From Cymbidium sinense (lineage: Eukaryota > Streptophyta > Magnoliopsida > Asparagales > Orchidaceae), in contig CM038214.1 of NCBI GenBank assembly GCA_021442155.1, positions 26,350,450 through 26,414,449 of the forward strand: a DNA stretch of 64,000 bases. Direction: 5' to 3'. Under the pieces are notes generated by a model. The model was given only the letters and a program-made list of their open reading frames with translations, was not told where the DNA came from and ran no database searches. Shown here piece by piece: positions 1-9,956 of the stretch. Positions within the stretch are counted from its first letter, which is position 1. Every line of letters begins with the position of its first letter. A program made the position numbers and the translations under genes.

Positions 1-845
1 TTTCTAATATCACCTTGATCATCTCTGGATCAATTTTGATTCCATGGTGTTAGATAACAAACCCAAGGAATTTCCCTAAAGCTACTCCGAATACACACTT
101 CAGGGGGTTCATTTTAAGGTTAAATTATATTAACTATTTAAAAACTACTCCCAAGTCAAAGAGATGGTCTTCCTATTCTCTACCTTTGACCACAAGATCA
201 TTGACATAGCACTCAACTTGATGATGAATGATTTCAATGAAGATTCAAGTCATAGCTTGCAAGTATGTAGCATCGACATTTTTAAGGCTAAAAGGCATGT
301 CTTTATAGCAATAGATCAATCTTCTAAAATAGTGTTTCATCTTCGTGCCATTTTATTTAGTTATATCCAGATAAGCCATCCATGAAAGAGAAGACTGCAT
401 GAGATTAGGCAATGTCCAACATCAGCTCCAAGATTAGCAGTGGAAATTTATCTTTTGGACATGCCTTATTTAAATTCCTAAAATCAATGCATATGTGAAT
501 TTGAGCATTATTTTTCTTAATTGGGATGACACTGGCTAACTAAGTAGGGTATTTTTCTTCCTTGATGAAGCGAGCATCGACGCTTTGACTTTAAATGACC
601 TGCTGTTCTATGTCTAATCGCATGCATCTAGGAGCTTGCTTGATAGGGTTAGAAGTAGGCTCTATTATTAGTTTATCGACCACTATGTCAGGAGCCAATC
701 CAGGCATCTCTTCATAACTCCATGCAAAGTAGTCCTTAAACTCAGTCAATAGCCTAACCAAGTCATTATTTTCAATTTCATTCAACAAAGAATTGATGTA
801 TATCACGTGGATCTTCTTTAATTCCTAAGTTAATTTCCTTGAGCT
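1..845 (-). pseudogene. Ty3/gypsy reverse transcriptase, copy A (dead, runs off left edge)
   Basis: Reverse transcriptase part of a retrotransposon polyprotein, which would copy element RNA into DNA in a cytoplasmic particle. Read on the minus strand, the fingers start in an open stretch at 591-806 (EFKDYFAWSYEEMPGL, then IKQAPRCMRL), continue through LASVIPIKKNNAQIH (about 500-560) and the MDGLSGYN palm motif (about 365-390). The active-site box reads YVND (197-208), so the second catalytic Asp of YVDD is Asn. A thumb motif, GKFLGLLSNT, lies at about 40-90. In-frame stops and small frameshifts occur throughout. RNase H and integrase of this copy would lie left of the window. Family identity is firm; the copy is non-functional. 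Confidence 0.9.
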
Positions 846-1682
846 CATCAATGGTTGAATTGATCTCTTCTTCTAACTCTAGTGGTGCATATTTGACTTC
901 AAAATCATCTAGATCATTTGAAGTTTCTAAGCATAGATCCTCATATGAGTTAATGTGATTTGAAAGAAACTATCAGATTCCAATTGATTGGTGACCTAAG
1001 TAGTAATCATCATCATGAACTAACCATCAATCTAGTTTTGGTCTTAATTGAGCTTTTGCATTTATTCTTCCATATCTTTTGAAGTAGTCCACTCATTTGA
1101 CAAAGTATGTGGATTAACCCTTTCTTGCTAAATTATAAACACAAGGCAAATACCAATCAAATGGTAATTTATTAAATCTTATATTAATCATCCTCAAGTT
1201 CTACATCAACTTCGACTGAGGATGATGCTAAGAACCTCTAAGTCTTCACACCTGTGGATGCCTTATGGGCTTCCTTAACTACCAGACCCTCAGCTTTTTG
1301 AGAGACAAGTGGGGTTAGAGCTAAAGTTCCTAATTGATGTCAAACTATTTCACATACAGAAATAAATCCACTTATGATTTTCTTTGGAGCCCGATCTTCA
1401 TTATTATCAAGCTCAAGTCTCACCTCCAAGAAAATCTTTATTGAGAAGATTTTGTCAAATGATAAGACTTATCTTATGAACTAGATTAAGTCTATATGGA
1501 TTATATGTACTGGTAATTGGGACATATCTTCTTTGGCCAAAGGTTTTCCACCCTTGGGACCTCAACTAGCCTCTTTCTCCTGGAGGTCATGTCATCCTAC
1601 CCATATGTTTGAATGAGTAATGAACTATGGGTGGAATCTAATATCATTCTCCAATTCCTCCTCCAAGTCTATTTTCGCTCCC
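846..1682 (-). pseudogene. Linker between protease and RT, copy A
   Basis: Polyprotein segment joining PR to RT, broken by stops. Its best marker is a block matching LPFDWYLPCVHNLAKKG of copy B (here about 1120-1190). No enzymatic motif is visible. It is placed in the element because the same sequence in the same order lies between PR and RT in copies B and C. Confidence 0.65.
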
Positions 1683-1777
1683 TTTTATTTTCTTTTTCAT
1701 TTTCTATTTTCTTTTCTTTTTCTTTTTCTCTTTATTTTTCTTTTTCTTTTTCTTTTTCTTTTTTATTTTTTATTTTT
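1683..1777 (-). repeat. AAAAGA-type purine tract (sense strand), copy A
   Basis: About 95 bases of TTTTTC repeats on plus, AAAAGA on minus. In the frame of the upstream protease half the hexamer encodes alternating Lys-Arg; two or more stops interrupt it. The tract sits just after the protease in all three copies, with different lengths. It could be a basic linker or simply a microsatellite. Confidence 0.85.
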
Positions 1778-2150
1778 AAACTTTGGCCAAGTTCACGAGA
1801 ATACACTTGTTGATTTTGAGGAGTAGTCGCATCTCATATATGTTGACCTATGAATCAAATGGCTTGAGATCTCCTTTAACATAGTAAACGATCTCTCACA
1901 AACTTGACACACTATCAGAGAGGATGGAACTATGTTGTTCTCATGTATCCATGGTCTCCCAAGCAAAGCATTGAAAGTTGTATCCGAGTCTAGATTGTGA
2001 AACTTGGCTTCGGTCTTCCAATCACCTATCTCCAAGGGAAACACTATTGAGCATAAGGCCTGTTGACCTCAACTTTGGAGTGCGGATTCAATCTTCCCAT
2101 CTTAAACTTAGGAGTCTTGTAGACACTTTGACTTCCCTAGTCATAAGACA
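1778..2150 (-). pseudogene. Retropepsin C-terminal half, copy A
   Basis: Second half of the element's aspartic protease, which matures Gag-Pol. An open stretch at 1793-2044 has PLEIGDWKTEAKF followed by the strongly conserved TTFNALLGRPWIHE and NIVPSSL (about 1925-1975), the flap-to-C-terminus signature of plant gypsy proteases. The catalytic Asp motif is not here; it lies some 5.7 kb away at 7869-7877. Upstream (toward 2150) the frame decays. The stop at 1793 precedes the basic tract and RT linker. Confidence 0.8.
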
Positions 2151-2159
2151 CTTCTAACA

Positions 2160-3960
2160 ATTAGGTAAACACTTAACCTAAGCCTAAAGACTTATAAGGG
2201 TTAACCATAGGATTAGGTTATGCCTTAGGGATTAGGTTAATCCACCTATCCTACAACCCAAATCCTATCCATGTTCACCTTCTCAAACCAAACCTCAAGT
2301 TCAATTCAAACATCAAATTCAAATCCAAATCTAAACCCAAATTCTAGAACCAAATGATTGAAGCCCATGATCAAATCCAAACTTGAAATCCTTCCTAAGC
2401 CATATGACCTATCCTATGGACTTAACCAATTCTTAATCTAAATCAATCCGAAATCATTTTATTTTCTCATAATCACTTTATATCTTCAATCATCATCCTA
2501 AATATAAATCAAATTAAATCAAAACCCTTCCTAAGCCATATGACCTATCCCATGGACTTAGCCAAATCAAGTCAAACTCAATTGAATTTCTCACAAATCT
2601 ATCATATTTTCAATCATCTTCACAAATTTAAATGGAATATACATTTAAATCATCAAAACTAAATCAAACCAAATAAAAATCCAAACCTAAGCCACATGAC
2701 CCAACTACATGGACATAGCCAAATTCCTTCATTCCAAAACCAAAATTAAATTGATTTTCGCATGAATCAATCATACCTTTGATCATATTCACAAATAAAA
2801 ATGAAATCTACAATCATCAAGCCAAACCAAAATCAACCCAAGTCAAACCTAACTCAACCCTATTGACTTGAAATGTTCAAATGAACCAAAACCCATTTGA
2901 ACCAAAGCCAATTGCAATTGAATTTATATATCAATCTCAAATCCATATATAAACTCAACTAAATCAAACTTAACCCAAAATCAAGACAACTAATCCCAAT
3001 TCGTCCACTAGACCCAAAGTGCCCAAGTTGACCTATTTGAGCCAAGTTATAATCCTAGATAAATTGGATTGAACCAAGCCCATCAAAACCTCACATCATG
3101 ATTGTTGACCACCCTTGGTTGATAATTATCATAACTTGGGTCAAACCAAGTCAACTTGATCATTTGGCCAAGTTAAACCCTAACCTCATATGAACCCAAA
3201 CCAGTCAAATTGCAAATTAAGTCAAATCTCTTGAAACCAATGATTCACACCAAATCATAATCAATTTTTGAATATGAATTGACCTTCAACTGAGTCAAAC
3301 CAAACCCAATTGGCCCTATTGACCCATGTTGACCCAAATTGACCTAAAAGACTAAATTGGATCAAATCAAAATATAAACCAAATTGATTTCAACCAATGA
3401 CTCAAGTTCATTCCAAATTGATTGTTGAACTTGACCAAAACCATGATTGGACCCAATTGAACCTAATTAAGCTACTTAGCCCAAATTGACTTGAAGGTTC
3501 AATTTGGCCAAAATCAAAACCAAATTCAAATTAATTGAAACCAAAGCCTACAATCATCTTCAATTGGTCAACTAAACCCAAACCAACACCCAACCCATGC
3601 CAATTTGGCCAACTTCATCAAATTGGTCAACTTAACCCATTTGACCCAAATGAATTCAAATGAGCCAAAATAAAATCTAAATCGAACTAAACCAAATCAA
3701 AACATCCCAAATGATCATATGAACTTGACCAAACTTTAGTTTCAGCCAGTTTGACCAATTGGCCAACTTGACCCAAACTAACCCAATATGACTTAAATGA
3801 GTCAAATTGAGCCAAACCTAACCAAATCAACTCCAATTGACTTGAAATTTGGGCTAAAAAAATTTTGGATCATTTAAAATCTACCCAAAGCAAATCCAAT
3901 GTCAAATGATCATTCTACCATTGGTAAGGACATCACATGAGATAAATCACCCATATTAGT
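2160..3960. other. Non-coding spacer inside protease region, part a (copy A): CCAAATTGACC-rich
   Basis: About 1.8 kb with almost no open frames, made of recurring short words such as AAATCAAACC, CCCAAATTGACC and TTGACCCA. On the element's sense strand it is rich in U and G (TTTGGTTTGATTT). The same block follows the protease half in copies B and C. It is either part of a giant intron-like spacer or of a nested insertion. Confidence 0.6.
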
Positions 3961-5009
3961 TTTCATTTCCATTCCTTGGCCACTTGGTACTCTCCCAATA
4001 GTCCACCTAGGCACATAGGACACTGCCCAACATGACCTAAGGGGTGGTTGGGTCATCCATGACCCATGAGAGGTAAAATCACCTCACCCTCACCATTGGA
4101 GCATCTGAAACTCATATGACACCCATGATTCCTCCTTAGCAACCACCTCCAGACCTTCAACCAACCAAGCCGAGCCAACTCACCTCCTCCCTGCCACCCA
4201 TGACTCTTTAAGATGGTCAAACGGCCACTAGAAGCCAAACCTAATCCCACTATCTGATCAAAATGAAGGGGTTATATACACTCTTGCACTCAAACACACA
4301 CAAAATCATTCTCAAATTAGCTACCCAAGATGACCTACTAGAGCCATTCCATAAGCTCCCAAACTTGTTCCTCGATCAAAAATGTCATTCTGCCCATAAA
4401 TAGATTTTGACCTAACTTCCCCATTTCTATCATCAAACTCAAATTAACTTTGCACATTCCTAGGCCTTAATGAAAAAAATGAATCATCTCTCAAGCTTGA
4501 GCACTAAAGGTGGGACTTCGATAAAAGAAAGCTCCAAATCATCCATTCATGGCCAATTGAGTGAACATCGAGGAATTGATCCAATTGCTACTCAACAGGG
4601 CTTCATCTCCAATAGATGAAGCTTCCTCAATCATTCTAGATGCCTTGAGCTGAAGGTATGCTTCCAAAATTGATCCTTAGGCAAAAATGGGTTGGAGCTT
4701 TTTGAAGAAAACTTGCATCTCATGTGATCTTGATGTTGGATCCCCTCTAGTTGATGTCATGAAGGTGTGGGATACTTTTAAAGTTGATCTAAGCTTGGAT
4801 CAAGTGAGCAATGGTGGACGGATTCCATTATCCCTCACTCACATGATGATAGTTCACGCATTGTTCATTTCACATGATCAAAATGGATGATCGTGATTAG
4901 GCCTGCTAGATTGATCTGATTTAATCCTATTAAGTTGTGGGATTATCATAGCCATCCGATCTTAGTTCAGATGGTGAATGAGAAAGCACATCCGTCGCCA
5001 CCATGTAGT
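3961..5009. other. Spacer part b, copy A (mixed composition, LTR- or promoter-like)
   Basis: Less biased sequence homologous to 23111-24250 and 49251-50470. I see no coding potential; the short frames here are not shared between copies. It ends at a junction near 5009 where about 1.7 kb present in copy C (roughly 50397-52092) is missing. Confidence 0.5.
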
Positions 5010-7680
5010 CATTTGATTACCTCACTTCCCTGGTTTAGCAATGACACGTACTTGCCTATATATTTGTACATGTATATGTATTTGTGATTAGTGAATGAAA
5101 ATCCCATTTTACATTAAAATTGCATGCATTCATAATTGATTAAGCGGTTGAATTAATTATCCATATGATTTGGAGCTTACTTCCTATGTTCATGTATAAG
5201 AATTTACATATGTTTGAATGCAAATGGGTATATAGTCTAGACATCATAAGAATACAAGGCTTTAGCTAGCTCCAAGGAGGTCATTTGATTACCTTATTTA
5301 ACAACATCACACCTATTTAATTTCATTCTTATCCTTTTGTATAAGAATTTGGATAAAGTTTTAAATTAATATATTTAAATAATTCAATCAAATAAAATAT
5401 AAATTTTAAACATACACATACATTCATCATTTAAGTGCTAAAATATGTTGCATGTATAGATACACTTAAGATTAAATCATATGCATGTTACATGTGATGG
5501 AAAGGAATGATTTAATATATGTCATGTGGTAGTAATTCAATTAAATTAATCTTAAGATGCCTTTCATTTTGAATAGGATTATTTAAAGTGAACCTAAACA
5601 TAGGATTAATTAAATATTTTAATAAGCCATTCACTAAAGATAACTAAATCAAATTAATATACTTTAGAAAATGACTTAAGGTAGGAAAGATGGCAATCTC
5701 TTTTCCTCTTTTATAACACTTAGTTGCTAAGTGTAATAAACTAAAACAAAGAAACACAAATTAAATTTCTCAAATCAATTAAACTACTTCAAGTGAAATT
5801 AGCCTTTCATGTTAAATTGAATCATTCTACACTTAAAAAATACAACACTAATGCCTAACAAGACTTACCTCACAAGCCTTAATACACACATTAAAATTAA
5901 GTCACCACTTCTAGCTCTAAGTTAGGATGGTGTATGATGTGATGTATATTTTATTTTATGATGTATTATTTTAGATTGGATGTTAGGGTGTTTTCTTTGT
6001 AGATTGGATGATAGGCCAATATTTTTCTAATCATGTTTTCTATATGAAATTATTCTTAAGAGATGATTAAAAATAAATGTGAATGCTCTTTTCCCATAAG
6101 CATAATCCAAGTTAGACAGTGTTACCTATCTAGGGTTCTAAGTCCAAATTATAAATACAACTACTTGGGATTATATATATATATATATTGCTAAACCCTA
6201 TTTTGCAGGTTGTTAGATTTACTTTTTTCCACATAAATGTAATTTTTATAATAGGAATTAGGATGAGTGCTATAGGGGATTAGCATGAGCAGTAGCCAGA
6301 AGGCTTTGTCCTACGATGCCCTGTGATGCCTTTGAAGCAAGCACCATCCAAATCAAAGAAGCAACCAAATCAAAAATGGAGATATGAAGAAAGAAGACCA
6401 TCATTGCATTTAATACAATTATAATTATTCTTTCATATTCTAGGTTGTCTAATGGTAGCGCTTGGCTAGCCATCTTTTCTCTCATCGGGTTGTACAGTGG
6501 TACCAAATCGCATCGGCCTTTTATTCTTTTATTATAGTTTATATAATTTTTTGATGTTATGTTTACATTGTACAATACGATGACATGCTTTTCATAATTT
6601 CTTAAATGATTGGTGCTTTAATATGTTGCTTGGATACAATTAGGCTCTTAGGATAAAAATAACTTTTCTACCCAACTAATCACTCATAACTAAATTTTAA
6701 ACAACTCATAACCTCAACATAAAGCCTAAGACATAAATAAGATAATTAAAATATTTAGGAACTCCTTAGCTATATGGTTGTATGTTTCACATCATGCATC
6801 ATATTCTTTCTCTCTTGAACATGAATGATCTCCATCCTTACACAATAAAGGAATGTTTGGTCTGGTAGACATCCCTTTTGGTAGAACATTTTCTAAATTT
6901 AATTTGACCCATAACCTATTTCATCATGCATTTAGGCATAAGAAATCCTAAAGCTAGGAGAAGTTAGTTGATGGCCACTCGAGGCAGTTATAAGTCTAGA
7001 AGTCAGACAATTTATTCTCTCTTATGGAGTTAAACCCTTATGTCCACCCATCGCTTAGATTTAAGTCGTGCTTTAGCTCGTACTAAAGCTTTCTAGATTT
7101 AGGACAAGAGGTAGTTATTTTCTTCAGGCTACAAGCATAAATCCTCACCTCTAAAGCATTCCCACAACCTTGTGTTGGTGGATTATAAGCCCTAGTAATC
7201 TAATTAAATTTCAACTCAAAACATATAAATCTTCTTAACTTCAAAATTATAAAGCCCAACTATAAGATAGATTGGAATGCTCACCAGGCTTCCTAATATC
7301 ATGAGTTTTTCTTACTTATTTCATTTGGATTCCAAAAATAAGTCTTCTCCTAGAACTTTCCTAATTGATTTTTCAAATACAATCAATCCTTTGATAGTCT
7401 AACCTTGAAATCTTTAAAGATGATACTTGTCTACTTTAATCGAGAGTATTATTAAGAAATTTCATTTCTTATGACATAATTAACTATGGAGGTCATCCTC
7501 CATAGGGAACTTAAAAACATAGTTTAATATAAACCCAACTTTATTAATCCATGTAAAGTAAGGGAAAAATCTTTGGTACATTCGAAGACTCATCATGCCT
7601 TAGGAGTCCTTATTACGTGATTAATTCCAATATAGGGTGATGCCTTTATCATTTGAGATAGTACATCATACCTTAATATT
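5010..7680. other. Spacer part c, copy A (AT-rich)
   Basis: AT-rich non-coding DNA shared with copies B and C. It begins with a truncated member and continues with a full member (about 5225-5310) of a 250-270 base repeat whose core is AAGGAGGTCATTTGATTACC. No gene is recognised. Homology to protease resumes only near 7690. Confidence 0.55.
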
Positions 7681-7689
7681 GTACTTGAC

Positions 7690-7945
7690 CAACTCAAAAA
7701 GTACTATGCTATGATCGATGTGGTGTCCACCCCCATACATCCAAAAATAAACACCACATGGCCCTCTCGCCTTGTTCAGTGAATCCTCTCAACATCATCC
7801 TTTCTTTTTGGAGAGATGTTGATCATCAAGTAGGCAAGGGTTCTTGGACTCATAATGTTGACTGATACACAACGGTCAACCAAAACTTTGGATAGCCTGT
7901 ATCTACCAACATCCACTATAATATAAAGAGGCGGTTGTGCCTAGT
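7690..7945 (-). pseudogene. Retropepsin N-terminal half with catalytic Asp, copy A
   Basis: First half of the aspartic protease. The minus strand reads VLVDRCVSVNIMSPRTLAYL at about 7825-7890, the plant gypsy protease active-site region (usually D-S/T/P-G then A/VNI). The Asp is kept (codon 7875-7877) but the following residues are Arg-Cys, so the catalytic Gly is lost. The sequence runs out of recognisable protease after about 7690, and the C-terminal half reappears at 2150. The next part upstream is the gag C-terminus, in the usual gag-PR order. Confidence 0.7.
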
Positions 7946-8224
7946 CATCCCTAGGAGTAAGTATTCATTGCTAAATGTAACTCTTAAGATGTATTTCGAA
8001 TGTCATGCCTCCTCTTTAGTAGTGGTCAGCTGAGCTAAGCATATCTCTAGCTCAAGTAAGGCTTTAATTAGAGTTTTTCTCATCTCTTTGGATAAGACAA
8101 GGGCATCATATATGCTTAACTTAGTTGGAAACTTTCTAACGTGAGCTAGGACATTATAATCAACTTTGGATTGGTCCTCCACAAGAATATCCATAGGTGA
8201 AGCATCCTATGGAGGGACATTCGC
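7946..8224 (-). pseudogene. Gag-PR junction segment, copy A
   Basis: The open stretch at 8003-8194 contains KVDYNVLAHVRKFP, LSIYDALVLSKEMR and a Leu-rich end. I recognise this block as the one that precedes the protease in plant Tat/Ogre-type polyproteins, from the general pattern V-DYN-LAHLRKIPA-LSVYDAL. It is present in degraded form in copies B and C. No enzymatic role is known to me. Confidence 0.7.
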
Positions 8225-8716
8225 TCAGGAACCAATGACTTGCTTATCATTATTCTGAGGTGCTACCCTAGGAGGTAGAACTTTTCCACTGCATAGATTG
8301 ACTTTAGTGACTTCTTGGAATGATGAGCTTGTGGAAAGTTTAACGCTCTCATCGGGCATACATACAACTTCTCTTATGGGATCCTCAGACTCAGTTGACT
8401 CCAAGTCAATCTCAAGAGGTGAACCTGATTGATTCAAAGAAGGATAGTCCAACTCTGAATATGAAAGGAACAGTTTGAAACTACTAGAGCTATTATTTTT
8501 ATTTAGACTCGAAGACCTATCAATAGGAATAAAATCAAGAGTATTAGAAGTTGACAATATATAAGTAGAATCAGCTTTCTTCATTAATTTTTTTGGGTGG
8601 AGGTACATGATAGAAATAAAGTAAAGTAAGTGGAGTATAGGATTTAGTGCCCTTATCCGCGAATAAAACACTCCTGCCAGTAGAAGAGGAGCTAGCAGAA
8701 GAGGTGGTAGATGCAA
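8225..8716 (-). pseudogene. Gag C-terminal Ser-rich acidic linker, copy A
   Basis: This is the longest open frame in the window (163 codons on minus). It is not a separate gene: the homologous DNA in B and C sits in the same place between the gag core and the gag-PR junction segment, with different breaks. It contains a basic patch (HPKKLMKK), then Ser/Asn runs (RSSSLNKNNSSSSF) and an acidic patch (LEIDLESTESEDP). The composition suggests a disordered linker. The Met at 8716 is just the first in frame and need not be a start. Confidence 0.6.
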
Positions 8717-9956
8717 TGGTGGATGGAGTACTAGACTCGGATGGTGACAGCGCTACTGGACTATCCCGGGCAAGTATGGTGAGTCGCTATTACCTTGGGT
8801 CACACCTCCCCGAAGTTGTCTTTGCAACTAGTAAACCTTCCTTGGTGTTGGAGGTTTGAGCTACTTCAGCACCTACAAGGAAAGCTTCTTGATCTTAGAA
8901 ATGATCTTCTTAGGTTCGATAGGGAGATATCCTCACCTTCTTTGGTCTTAAGAGGATCAAGTATCCCCAAGGATTACTCTACCTAACGGATTGTTGTTCT
9001 AATAAGTATTCTTAGGGATAACTATGGCTCAACTTGTAGTGCGCCAAGCTAGTCCTTAAAAGTGATACAATCTTCTAATACATGGCCTAACATATGGTAG
9101 GGGAAATAGCTAGGATCATCTTCTTGCCCACTTCCTCCCTCTTAGGCTCGGTAACTAAAAGTCGTCTTTCTGAGATTCTTAAAGATTTTACTAAGTACCC
9201 TCTTGAATGAATATGGATTATTGAATATATCGAAGAGTAGGTGGAAAGTAGCTACCTATGATGAATATGAATACCACCACCGGGTAGCTATCAGATGGTG
9301 GAAATGGTCATGAGGCCGAGGATGGCCGAGGGGGAAGTGGAGGTGGCAAAAGAGGCTATTGAGTTTGTAGTCTCTCATATTGAACTCTGGCTAGCTTCTT
9401 CTCTCTGTCCACTGACACAACTGTTCTTAGCTTCTTCTCAAACACCTTTTAGGCTTGGGTCAAGATGATTGGTCGAGAAAGGGAAACTGTTTGGCTTCTG
9501 CTTGTAGGCTAGCCACCTTGTTGATTAATTTCTCGAATATTTTGATGGTAAAGCCCTTAAGCATGAAGGTGACTAGGCCATGGATAATTTTGAGAATAAT
9601 CTCAATGACATGCTATTCGGATAGCTGTGGTTCGCATTTCAAGCTTAGGTTGCACCACCTGAGAATGTAATCAATAAGGAACTCATTGAGTTTCTGTTCT
9701 CTATAATGAGGTCACCTACAGTCACCCTCTACTGAGCTCCAGCAAACCTCTTGATGAAGAAGTGCTCCAACTCAAAGAAAGTCTTCATTGAACCAACGCT
9801 TTATTACCAATCAAATGCAACACCTGATAGACTGCTAATGAAAAGGCGAAAGAGGAGTGCATTGGTGCCACATATGTTCCAACATCTAACTCTAAAGTGT
9901 GCAATTTGTTATCGTGGGTTCCTATTACCATCAAAGATCTTGAAGGGTGGTGGCAC
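8717..9956 (-). pseudogene. Gag core with zinc-knuckle remnant, copy A
   Basis: Capsid/nucleocapsid precursor of the element. Read from 9956 downward: a truncated start at FVPPPFKIFDG (about 9920-9955), then the retrotransposon gag core (FVELEHLFIKR, ILRWRNLS and IEIILKIIH-type blocks, about 9450-9780), then a zinc-knuckle-like stretch YFPYHMLGHVLEDC at about 9070-9114, whose first Cys has become Phe. Stops and frameshifts are frequent. The sequence upstream of FDG is absent: telomere-like satellite starts within a few bases, at the same point as in B and C. Confidence 0.85.

Noticed and set aside
1613..1826. Phe/Ser-rich plus-strand frames resembling a membrane protein
   Set aside because: They are the antisense of the AAAAGA purine tract.
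1..2150. Endogenous pararetrovirus
   Set aside because: Copies B and C have integrase and a second RNase H after RT, and gag is a separate upstream block; this is the Ty3/gypsy Tat/Ogre order.
8225..8716. A novel 163-codon protein gene
   Set aside because: The same DNA lies between gag core and PR in all three copies with different breaks, so it is a piece of gag.
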